Source: Tricholomella constricta
Taxonomy: Eukaryota > Basidiomycota > Agaricomycetes > Agaricales > Lyophyllaceae
NCBI GenBank assembly: GCA_013368375.1
Contig: JAACJP010000011.1
Span: 682,001 to 746,000, forward strand
DNA: 64,000 nucleotides
Reading direction: 5' to 3'
The position numbers and the translations under genes are program-made. Position 1 is the stretch's first letter, and each line of letters starts with the position of its first letter. Under the pieces are notes generated by a model, which was not told where the DNA came from, ran no database searches, and worked only from the letters and a program-made list of their open reading frames with translations. Below, piece after piece: positions 37,144 through 46,064 of the stretch.

Positions 37144-39933
37144 TCACACAATGGGTGGAACATACGCCCCCGTTGTCTAGTCGTAATCGGTTCACTCCCT
37201 TATCCGTAGAATACGCCAATACACCTAATATTGCTGCTATTCCGATGAGTGAACCGACCAACAAAGACGTACAAAAAACCCCTCCAACCCGACGACACCG
37301 ATCGCAGTCGCAAAGCCGATCGCCCCATCGCGTCGTGGCCTACCCCGCTGGGAAAAGCGACTTCCTAGTTGCTTCATCGCCGCTGCCTCCCCCTGCCCCA
37401 GATCCCTGTGGCTCAACGTCGAACTGGAGACCACCGACACCCAGGAGTCACATGCCGTCACTGCCCTGGTGGACAGCGGAGCGACCGGCAGTTTTCTCAA
37501 TGTCGCTTTCGTCGAGAAACACAAGCTCACGACTTAGTCGGCCATCCCCGGTTTACAATGTGGATGGCACCCTCAACGAAGGCGGTTCGGTCTCTTGCAT
37601 CGTAGAAGCTGCCTTGCGATACAACGGTCATACCGAACGAGCCGTCTTCGGGGTCACCCAGTTAGGCAAGCAAGACATGATCCTCGGGTTCAACTGGCTT
37701 AAAAACCATAACCCCGAGATCGACTGGGAGACCAAGGAGGTGAAGATGAGTCGCTGTCCGACGCAGTGCGACACCTGCAAGGACGAGGTCAAAGCCGATC
37801 GGCGCGCACGCACCAGAGTGCGCGCAGCGATCCGCGCCTGTCGAGCCGACGGTATCCCGATGACTGAGCCCGACCCGCGAGCCCCGACCAACCCGTATGT
37901 TGAGGACGACTCTGATGAGGAGGAGTTCCTCCCCTACACCCCGATCCTGGAGGAACCTGACCCAGAGTCTGACGACTTCCTGGTGGAAACTTCCTGAATG
38001 GCGATCGCATCTTCGCGACCACAATCCATCCGACTCCGATCGCCGAACATATTCGGGCCAGCCAAATGACATCGCAGCGACTTGCGGAAGCACACGCTGC
38101 TAACTCCGTGCCCAGAACTTTCCGCGACGCAGTACCGACCCACCTCCATGACTTTGAAGATGTCTTCTCCAAAGTCGCATTCGATGAGCTTCCAGAGCGC
38201 AAGCAATGGGACCATGCCATCGAACTGGAGCCGGGCGCGTCGCCGACGGGCACGAAGGTCTACCCGCTCTCACCGGCAGAACAGGTCGAACTCGACGCGT
38301 TCCTCAAGGAGAACCTCGAGACAGGTCGCATCCGACCGTCCAAGTCACCCATGGCGTCGCCGGTCTTCTTCATCAAGAAGAAGGACGGGTCGCTCCGACT
38401 GGTTCAGGACTATCGGACGCTCAATGCACTCACGGTGAAGAACCGATACCCGCTGCCCCTCATTAGCGAACTGGTGAATAACCTTCGCGGCGCGCAGTAC
38501 TTATGGGGGTACAACAACGTCCGGATCAAGGAAGGCGACGAGTGGAAGGCAGCGTTTCGGACGAATCGCGGCCTCTTCGAGCCGCTCGTCATGTTTTTCG
38601 GCCTCACGAACAGCCCCGCCACATTTCAGACCATGATGAATGATATCTTCCGCGATCTGATTGCCGAAGGTGTTGTTTGCGTGTACCTCGATCTCATCTT
38701 GATTTATACAAAGACGCTAGAGGAACACCGTCGGGTCACGCGACTGGTACTGGACCGACTCCGCGAACATCAGCTGTTCTTAAAGCCCGAGAAATGCGAA
38801 TTCGAGCAGACTAAGATCGAGTATCTCGGGCTGATCATTTCGCAAGGGCAAGCGGAAATGGATCCGGTTAAAGTCGCTGGGGTGTTGGAATGGCCGGCGC
38901 CGAAGAACAAGAAGGAGGTGCAAGCGTTCCTAGGCTTCACCAATTTCTACCGACAATTCATCCAGGACTTCTCGCACCACGCCCGACCCCTGTTCGATCT
39001 GACGGGCAAGGACGTCGCCTGGCGATGGGGAGAGTCGGAGCAGTCGGCCTTTGCCCTTCTGAAGTCTGCGATCACGTCGGGGCCAGTCCTCATGTTCCCC
39101 GACGACGACCGACCGTACCGCATCGAAGCCGACTCGTCCGACTTCGCAACGGGCGCGGTCCTGTCGCAAGAGTCGCCGTCCGATGGCAAGTGGCACCCAG
39201 TCGTGTTCTACTCGAAGAGCTTGAACGCCGTCGAGCGGAACTACGAGATCCATAACAAAGAGATGCTGGCGATCATCCGGTCTCTGGAGGAATGGCGACA
39301 CTTCGTAGAAGGCGCAAAGCACAAGGTGGAGATCTGGACCGACCACAAGAACCTTGAGTACTTCCTCACCGCGAAGAAACTCAATCGGCGTCAAGCCCGA
39401 TGGTCGCTTTACCTCGCTAACTTCGACTTTGCCCTCCACCACCGTCCTGGCCATAGCATGGGCAAACCCGACGCGTTATCGCGTCGCCCCGACCATGGCG
39501 ACGGAAGTGCCGACAACGCCAACATCGTGCTGCTCAAACCAGAATTCTTCGCTGTTCGTGCAACTGAAGGCCTTGCACTGGTCGGAGAGGAGGATGATGT
39601 GCTGAAAGCGATCCGCAAGGGCAATCGCGATGGAGCTCAGGAGGATGCGGTCGTGAAAGCGGCGCAACTGGTCAAAGCATCCAAGATCGCCGGCCGCTCC
39701 CTTCGCTTTGGCGAGTGGGGAGAGGAAGGCGGTCTGCTCACGTTCCATGGACGGATCTATGTCCCGAATGTCCCAGACCTTCGCCGACGCATTGTGGAGC
39801 AGCACCACGACTCCAAGGTCGCTGGTCACCCTGGTTGCTGGAAGACGCTCGAACTGGTGTCGCGCAACTACTGGTGGCCCCAGATGTCGCGCTTCATCGG
39901 TTTGTACACCAGCACCTGTGACATGTGTCTGCG

Positions 39934-39957
39934 CCCGAAACCTCGCCGCCAACTCCC
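39934..39957 (+). repeat. 24-bp breakpoint repeat, left copy
   Basis: The last 24 bases of the Ty3-C 5' half (from CCCGAAACC to CAACTCCC) occur as an exact reverse complement at 46003-46026, the first bases of the oppositely oriented 3' half. Confidence 0.85.
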
Positions 39958-40797
39958 ATGTAGTGTGCTTTGCTGCAAGTCCGCGGAGGTGTGCTGCTCT
40001 GTGGCCCCCACAGCACCATATAGGCCTGCTGCAGTGCTGGGTGTGCTCCACAGGCAACAACCCGCGGACGTCCGTGGACGTGGGTAATGCCCTGCAAGCT
40101 CAATGTAATGCAGACATACTATATGTAGTGTGCTCCGCTGCAAGTCCGCGGAGGTGTGTAACAGCACCTGCTCTGTGTCCCCCTACTGCATCATATAGGC
40201 CTGCTACAGTGCTGGGTGTGCTCCACAGGCAATGACCCGCGGACGTCCGCGGACATGGGTAATGCCCTGCAAGCTCAATGTAATGCAGACATACTATATG
40301 TAGTGTGCTTTGCTGCAAGTCCGCGGAGGTGTGCTGCTCTGTGGCCCCCACAGCACCATATAGGCCTGCTGCAGTGCTGCGTGTGCTCCACAGGCAACAA
40401 CCCGCGGACGTCCGCGGACGTGGGTAATGCCCTGCAAGCTCAATGTCATGCAGACATACTATATGTAGTGTGCTCCGCTGCAAGTCCGCGGAGGTGTGCT
40501 GCTTTGTGGCCCACTGCACCATATAGGCCTGCTGCAGTGCTGGGTGTGCTCCACAGGCAACGACCCGCGGACGTGGGTAATGCCCTGCAAGCTCAATGTC
40601 ATGCAGACATACTATATGTAGTGTGCTTTGCTGCAAGTCCGCGAAGGTGTGCTGCTCTGTGGCCCCCACAGCACCATATAGGCCTGCTGCAGTGCTGGGT
40701 GTGCTCCACAGGCAACAACCCGCGGACGTCCGCGGACGTGGGTAATGCTCTGCAAGCTCAATGTCATGCAGACATACTATATGTACACATACATACA
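39958..40797. repeat. Tandem array 1: about five units of roughly 150-175 bp
   Basis: Unit starts at about 39959, 40126, 40300, 40465 and 40616, each ATGTAGTGTGCT(T/C)(T/C)GCTGCAAG. Each holds a CCCACAGCACCATATAGGCC-type block, TGCTCCACAGGCAAC and a CCGCGGACGT element; several contain the perfect 16-bp palindrome CCGCGGACGTCCGCGG. Units are open in several frames on both strands but code nothing recognisable. One unit lies inverted at 43095-43213. Confidence 0.85.
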
Positions 40798-40799
40798 CA

Positions 40800-40985
40800 A
40801 CACTGTAATGTGACCATCGCTCTAGCGGGCCTATACAGTGTACCGTAATTGACGCATCGAGCGGGTCCTCTGTGTCGTAGCGGACACCTGTACAGTGTGT
40901 TGTTGTTAACAGAGCAGCGGACTTTATACACTGTAAGGTACGTTACCGCAGCGGCGGGCTCGCTGTGACCCATCTGAGCATTTAG
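40800..40985. repeat. KDZ-1 terminal repeat, left copy (now in direct orientation)
   Basis: About 185 bp matching 53824-54000 with moderate divergence (shared blocks GCTCTAGCGGGCCTATACAG, AGCGGGTCCTCTGTG, TGTACAGTGTGTTG/GGTTGTTAAC). Reverting the inferred inversion would make the two copies terminal inverted repeats around the KDZ genes. Confidence 0.6.
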
Positions 40986-41009
40986 CCTAGCTGACTGCAT
41001 ATCCGGACA

Positions 41010-41530
41010 CATCCGGAACGTTGGCACCAATCCGGCCGCCTGACCGGATGGTGTATATTGTTTCCGGAACCGCTTCATGCACTCCGGGACAGCATATGGA
41101 TACATGAATGTGACTATCCGGAATGCAGGCACCAATCCGGCCGCCTGACCGGATGGTGTATATTGTTTCCGGAACCGCTTCATGCAGTCCGGGACAGCAT
41201 ATGGATACACAAATGTGACTATCCGGAATGACAATGTGCCAATCCGGCCGCCTGACCGGATGGTGTATATTGTTTCCGGAACCGCTTCATGCAGTCCGGG
41301 ACAGCATATGGATACACGAATGTGACTATCCGGACTGGCAACATGCCAATCCGGAACGCAGGCACCAATCCGGCCGCCTACCGGATGGTGTATATTTCTT
41401 CCGGTACCGCTTCATGCAGTCCGGGACAGCATATGGATACACGAATGTGACTATCCGGAACGACAATGTGCCAATCCGGCAGCCTGACCGGATGGTGTAT
41501 ATTGTTTCCGGAACCGCTTCCTGCAGTCCC
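41010..41530. repeat. Tandem array 2: about five units of roughly 100-125 bp
   Basis: Each unit has CCAATCCGGC(C/A)GCC, ACCGGATGGTGTATATT, TTCCGG(A/T)ACCGCTTC and GGGACAGCATATGGATACA. Starts at about 41030, 41132, 41240, 41367 and 41473. No coding pattern. Confidence 0.8.
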
Positions 41531-41610
41531 GGGTAGCCCCGCTTCGTTGTTTCTTCATGCAGCTCATAGGAATATCTCAATGCATTGCAATCTCAAATCA
41601 TACAATGGTA

Positions 41611-42244
41611 CTACTTATGGGTGGCAGGATTCAACCGGTTGAGCATATTGCTGAATGCTGTCTCGGCGGCACTGTCACTCTCCAACCTGGCAACGGCAGC
41701 ATAATAAAGCTGCAGGGATGCAGCAGAGTAGGAAATTTCCTGCTGGTCCATCACCGCCAGGACCTCCCCATGCATAGCCAGAATTTCTTGCTCAGTCAGT
41801 GGCTGCGGGGGTGGGATTGAGTGGATCAGCCATGGAATAGCAAAATGACCTACGGGATCGGGTTCGGATGCCACGTTTGCGGCACCGAGCGGATAGAGTT
41901 CGGACCCGCTATATTGAATCGGCTGGGTATAATGATGAGCAGATTACAGGAAACCATCTAAGCTGCTCACTTACATCTGTGCTTTCATCCTGTGGAGGAT
42001 TTTCTTCGAAAAAATCTGCCAATAACTGCAGCCTTGTGGCAGGCACAAGGTGGTTCGGGACGATATAGGTGCCAACCGGGGTGGTGAACAGAGTAAATCC
42101 GGGAGGCAGAGCCCGGGAAGACGGCCGAGAGACTTCGGGTCCTCCTGATCGCAATTCGGCGGGTGATTTGGGGTTCGACGAGGAAGATTGAGGCTTGGGT
42201 TGGGCCTCTCGCTGTTTCCCGTATTGCTTTGTAGAAGGGGCCAT
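41611..42244 (-). CDS. Hypothetical protein, two exons, 193 residues
   Basis: Exon 1 42244-41975 (90 codons, MAPSTKQYGKQREAQPKP to ENPPQDESTD), 52-bp intron 41974-41923 (GTAAGT...CCCAG), exon 2 41922-41611 (PIQYSGSELYPLGAANVASE to LNRLNPATHK, stop). Both exon lengths are multiples of three and the joined frame is continuous. The N-terminus is Gln/Ser/Pro-rich; the middle has FTLFTTPVGTYIVPNHLVPA; the C-terminus is helical (LTEQEILAMHGEVLAVMDQQ). No family is recognised. It is divergent from the gene at 42446, with about 200 bp between starts, and lies between the two tandem arrays and an inverted array unit, so it is likely transposon cargo. Confidence 0.6.
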
Positions 42245-42445
42245 GATGATTGATAGTGAGAGGCTGGATATCTGATCCATCCGGTAAGGTGGAGAGATCC
42301 CGGTCATGTGATGGGAAAAAGAAGCAGACTTCCCGGGCACATGACACATGTTGAACAACATTTTCACCTCCTGCCACATACTTTTGCAAGTGATCCGTTT
42401 ACGCACCGCTCCTTCCATCAATCGACACTTCATCCCGGAACAAGA

Positions 42446-43111
42446 ATGGATGTGCAACCCCTCATCACCGCACTCCACAACATCGACGCAGAGCTCCGGG
42501 AATGTATCCGGTACCGCAATGCGCTTGGGCTCACAAGCCTTTATGATAGGGCGGTAAGTGTCTCCCAGTTCCTTGGGTTTTTTGAAGAGCTGACCAACTT
42601 GATTTTGAAGGGAGCCTTGTGGCCCAGGTTCCACAGAGCACTGGCCGAGATCACGCAGTTGCGGAAGCAGTCGCATATTGCGCGAGCCCTCCCGGTTCTA
42701 AAGTTGCTCACTGGTGGTGACATAAGTTTAGATCAAGCACTGGCGGAGCTTAGGGTACGTCTGGGAGAGCCAACAACAGCGCCCTCTGGTGTCCCCACCT
42801 CCTCACTTTTGCCCCCCACAACCTTGCCCCGACCGACAGATCCGGTTCTTAATCCCGGACCCGCCCCACCTGCCAGACCCGGACCCGCCCAGCTCCCCGT
42901 TCCCGGACCGTCCCAACTCCCTGATCCCAGACCCGGACCATCCCGCAATCCCGGACCTGCCCCTACCCCTTCCCCCATGCCCACACCCGCCCCTCCCGCA
43001 GCAGCCCCTGCACCTCCTCCTCGCCCCAAACCGCAACCAAAGGGGAAGCAGACAACGAAAGCGGCAAATCCGCAAAAAGTGAAGAAGGAACCGTATAGTA
43101 TGTCTGCATGA
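42446..43111 (+). CDS. Hypothetical protein with Pro-Gly-Pro tail, 3' end replaced by array repeat
   Basis: The start chosen is MDVQPLITALHNIDAELREC because a conserved-looking helical domain begins there, although the frame is open upstream to 42308. Helical N-terminal part: YRNALGLTSLYDRAVSVSQF, FFEELTNLILKGALWPRFHR, LAEITQLRKQSHIARALPVL. The C-terminal half is a low-complexity run of GPAPPARPGPAQLP-type repeats and then Lys-rich. The last four residues and stop (SMSA) come from the inverted array-1 unit that starts at about 43095, so the natural 3' end is probably lost. The same Pro-Gly-Pro coding repeats recur in the KDZ-1 genes. No family is recognised. Confidence 0.5.
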   Translation: MDVQPLITALHNIDAELRECIRYRNALGLTSLYDRAVSVSQFLGFFEELTNLILKGALWPRFHRALAEITQLRKQSHIARALPVLKLLTGGDISLDQALAELRVRLGEPTTAPSGVPTSSLLPPTTLPRPTDPVLNPGPAPPARPGPAQLPVPGPSQLPDPRPGPSRNPGPAPTPSPMPTPAPPAAAPAPPPRPKPQPKGKQTTKAANPQKVKKEPYSMSA

Positions 43112-43213
43112 CATTGAGCTTGCAGGGCATTACCCACGTCCGCGGGTCGTTGCCTGTGGAGCACACGCAGCACTGCAGCAGGCCTATATGGTGCTGTGGG
43201 CCACAAAGCAGGA
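43095..43213 (-). repeat. Single inverted unit of tandem array 1
   Basis: Reverse complement of an array-1 unit (TAGTATGTCTGCATGACATT ... GGTGCTGTGGGCCACA). With the array at 39958-40797 it brackets the gene pair and array 2 in inverted orientation. Confidence 0.75.
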
Positions 43214-43442
43214 TCAGGGACAATGGACTGTAAAATTGTGGTGGGTCCAGAACATTGAAACACAGGCCAAAGGCAAGAGACAGTGATGTGCCAATCAATC
43301 CTGGGACCACAGCTTGAAGTCATGGTCCAGAGAACATCAGGGTTTTGCTGGACCACAACCAGAGACCATGAGCCATCAATCACGGACCACAAGCCATCAA
43401 TCACGGACCACAATCATGGCCAGGAATCAATTTCGATAAATA
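43214..43442. other. No gene; short repeats
   Basis: Contains repeats of ACCACAAGCCATCAATCACGG near 43365-43415. No coding pattern. Confidence 0.4.
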
Positions 43443-44308
43443 ATGTCATATGAACTTGTTCGTGGCACTCAGAAAACCCGAGCCCCTCCTAGTAGTTTCA
43501 GCATCGTGGACGTTGAACTTGACGAGTTAATTCTCGCAGGTTCACATGATGTTTGGCGACCACTTCTAAAGCAAACCCTCGCTTATCGCTTCCGAGGTCT
43601 GCCGATTCCCCCTCTGACTCCTGCCCGAGTGTTAGGACTCTGCGTAGCATGTTGGTTACAGATGTACTCTGGAACCACCGAAGCGGACAGGCCTGACGTT
43701 CGTCAAGGAAAACGGCCTTCGAAAGGATATTCGGAGGTCGTGAGCGTTGACGAAGGAGTTCACCGGAGCTAATTCGATCAAACGAGCTCAGATGATACGA
43801 GTGTGAAGCCAAGTATATTGAGAAAGAGAGATAGAAACGAGAACGAGAACGGGAACTGGTCTTAACAAATGGTAATATCGAGGTCAAGAGTCTGAAAAGA
43901 AGTGGTGCCATCATATATACGGTGGACATGCGTGGGAAAGCGTAAGTGATTGTGAGTTTAGGGGCGGTCGTGACACCGAGTCTGCCGTCCTTCTCCCTGC
44001 CCAGCCTCTATATCTTGCGCTGTTTCTATACCTTGGACCTGTATATTGGAACACATTTGAAAGACCTAGATGACTTGAGATTCTAGATTTCCCTCTCCTC
44101 TGTGCGTAGCTTCATAGCTTCATTCTCAATGCTTCATTTTCAGCACTGACCACGTCGCAGGTATCAAGTGGATTCGTACGCGAAGTTCCGCCGCCTACTT
44201 TCCAAGGGCTCCCCGGATCTAAGTGAAGATGACCAGCCCCAACTTCTGATCTGTGGTCACGGCGGCACCGTGGACGATCCGGATGCGAGTATCGTCTATG
44301 ATCAGGTC
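43443..44308 (+). pseudogene. Unidentified gene fragment interrupted by a solo LTR
   Basis: Opens with MSYELVRGTQKTRAPPSSFS, then VDVELDELILAGSHDVWRPL and LKQTLAYRFRGLPIPPLTPA up to the solo LTR at 43630. Beyond it, after an acceptor-like TCGCAG near 44160, QVDSYAKFRRLLSKGSPDLS and QPQLLICGHGGTVDDPDASI run to 44308, where the Ty3-C 3' LTR begins. Whether both pieces belong to one gene is inferred only from order and strand. No family is recognised. Confidence 0.3.
43630..43975 (-). repeat. Solo LTR of the Ty3-A family, with CCGAG target duplication
   Basis: 346 bp in reverse orientation (TGTTAGGACTC ... GCGGTCGTGACA on plus). CCGAG stands on both sides (43625-43629 and 43976-43980). Clearly diverged from Ty3-A LTRs but keeps AATATCGAGGT (43874-43884) and a TATA-like box, both at the positions needed for self-priming. 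Confidence 0.85.
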
Positions 44309-44808
44309 TGTTAGGGCGACCTCAGCTGCAGAGCTTAGTCATGCTGGCAGAGGGGAATCCAATGTTATATTATGTACGATTAGAGAGAACGTAAGTAGAC
44401 CTACCTGGCAGAGGGGAATCCAATGAGAATAGAGTAAAGGATTCCCCCATGTCAGGAGGATGACTATATACGAGTAAACTACTTGAGGGCCGGCTCTCTG
44501 GGGTGTATGGTACGTAAATGATAACGGATGGGCAGCGGCGCGTGTATGTACACGTTCCCGACGCTGTCCGATCCTCGTGGCTCAGGGTGCGGGCGCACGA
44601 GGTCGGGACGTCAGGAGTCGGGACGTCGGGAGTCGGGATCGGGTGCGCGCTGGAAGGGGAAGTAACGACAGGAAGTTATAAGTATGTACACCGATGCTTG
44701 GGGCGGAGCATCGGGGTTGGGATCGCGATCATCTGAGGAGCGGTCGGTCACGTGCTCGTCCGAGGAATCAGGTGGTCACGTGATCACCAAACGGGTGTTC
44801 CCCTAACA
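44309..44808 (-). repeat. Ty3-C 3' LTR
   Basis: 500 bp; on the minus strand TGTTAGGGGAACACCCG ... GTCGCCCTAACA. It contains the doubled TTGGATTCCCCTCTGCCAG motif with GTAGGT after the first copy, as in Ty3-B. A C-run beside it (44810-44818) is the complement of a polypurine tract. Confidence 0.85.
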
Positions 44809-46026
44809 TCACCCCCCCTTTTGAATCGCAACGACTCGGTGCGGGGTGACGGTGGCGAAGATGGCGGGGGATAGAGTGAAGATGCCACGAATGTGGCGTG
44901 GGGCGTCAGGGTTGTCGCGGTGAAATTTGCGTACCAGATCGGGGGCGGCGACATTTTCGCGAGGTTCCCAAGAAGCTTCTTCGTAACCATAGCCCTTCCA
45001 CAGGACCTTGTACTGTAGTTTTTTGCGGAAGGTTCGGCTATCGAGGATCTTTTCAACTTCGTAATGGGGTTCGTCGTCGATTATGTCGGGGGGGGGGAGG
45101 GGGATCGGACCGACGACCTTCGATCGGATCAGCAACAGCGGGGATGAGCTTCACGACGTGGGAGACTGGGTGGATACGCTTCATGGACTGGGGCAGCAGG
45201 AGGCGGTATGCAAGCGGGCCAACTCGCCTTTGCACGACGAAAGGGCCAAGGTAGCGATGCAACAACTTCTTAGATGGTCGGGTCGTAGAAATGTCGGTCG
45301 CGTCCAAGTATACCTTGTCGCCAGGTTGGTAGTTGGGCGTTGGGGCGTGTCGCTGGTTGTAATACCGCTCCATGTCGTCTTTGGCTTTTGACAGCGCCGC
45401 CTTGGCTTCCTCCTGTGCTTCCTTCATGCGCTCCAGGAACTCATCGGCTGACTCGATCTTGGAAGCGCCCCGACGCGGCTCGAAGCCCATGCGTGGGTGC
45501 CGACCAGTGTCGAGCAGGAAGGGGGTCTGCTGCGTCGCCGAATGTACATGGTTGTTGTAATTGAATTCGGCGTCGGGCAGGAGGTCCTCCCAGTCGTTCT
45601 GGCGCTCATTGCAGAAGACTCGCAAGAACTGTTCCAGTTCCTGGTTGACACGCTCAGTCTGTCCGTCGGTCTGTGGGTGGTACGCCGTCGAGGCCGACAA
45701 CTTGATACCCAGGAGTCTGTACAGTTCGCGCGTGAACTCGGCGACGAACTGTGGGACCTCGATCGGAGACGAACGCGTCGGGGAGACCGTGCAGCTTCCA
45801 GACGTGGCGACGGTAGAGGTTCGCGGCTCCCAGGGCCGAACAAGTCGTGTGTGATGCAATGAAGTGCGCGCGCTTTCCGACCGAATCCACGACATTCATG
45901 ATCGCGTCGTGGCCGTTGGACTCTGGAAGTTCGGTGATGAAGTCGACCGATACGACATTCCATCGGCCTTCAGGGATGGGAAGCGGCTGCAGCTGTCCGA
46001 CGGGGAGTTGGCGGCGAGGTTTCGGG
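44809..46026 (-). pseudogene. Ty3-C pol, 3' part (integrase core to chromodomain)
   Basis: On the minus strand from KPRRQLPVGQLQPLPIPEGR: integrase core VDFITELPESNGHDA, then SDRGP. A one-base insertion near 45760 shifts the frame, which continues as QFVAEFTRELYRLLGIKLSA with QTERVNQE, LGPFVVQRRVG (GPF module) and, after a second shift near 45090, the chromodomain [13 protein letters not shown]...[13 protein letters not shown] ending at the LTR. Colinear with Ty3-B pol from about 29410 to 30624. Two frameshifts make it non-functional. Confidence 0.85.
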
Positions 46027-46064
46027 AGAAGAAGGAACCGCGTGGGAAGAAGGCCGTCCTCGGC

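Larger units (their letters stand above)
35557..39957 (+). mobile_element. Ty3-C, 5' half, plus orientation
   Basis: A diverged relative of Ty3-B. It begins with a truncated LTR piece, then gag, then pol up to the integrase zinc region, where it stops inside KPRRQLP at 39957. The 3' half lies in opposite orientation at 44309-46026 and starts at the same pol codons. Many indels make it non-autonomous. Confidence 0.88.
37131..39957 (+). pseudogene. Ty3-C pol, 5' part, multiply broken
   Basis: Compared with Ty3-B pol: two extra bases in the A-run near 37273 and an 8-bp loss near 37535 put the protease segment out of frame. A 1-nt loss near 37993 causes a stop at 37997. A 21-bp deletion at about 38502 removes the KLDVR stretch with the first catalytic Asp of RT, and YLDD is YLDL near 38690. 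RNase H blocks (EADSSDFATGAVL, WTDHKNLEYF) and the integrase zinc region (CDMCLRPKPRRQLP) remain readable to 39957. The chain then runs into the tandem array. The RT would be inactive even if the frame were continuous. Confidence 0.88.
44309..46026 (-). mobile_element. Ty3-C, 3' half, minus orientation
   Basis: Full LTR at 44309-44808 followed, on the minus strand, by pol from the integrase zinc/core junction to the chromodomain. The broken end (46003-46026) repeats in inverse the last 24 bases of the 5' half. It reads as the missing 3' end of the same element, displaced by inversion. Confidence 0.82.

Noticed and set aside
40100..40848. Long open frames on both strands through array 1 read as a repeat protein
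   Set aside because: The unit length lets several frames stay open on both strands at once, and the translations have no protein-like pattern; this is an artefact of the repeat.
39958..41530. CRISPR-like array of regularly spaced repeats
   Set aside because: Units are 100-175 bp, similar over most of their length with no unique spacers, and the genome is eukaryotic; they are ordinary tandem repeats.
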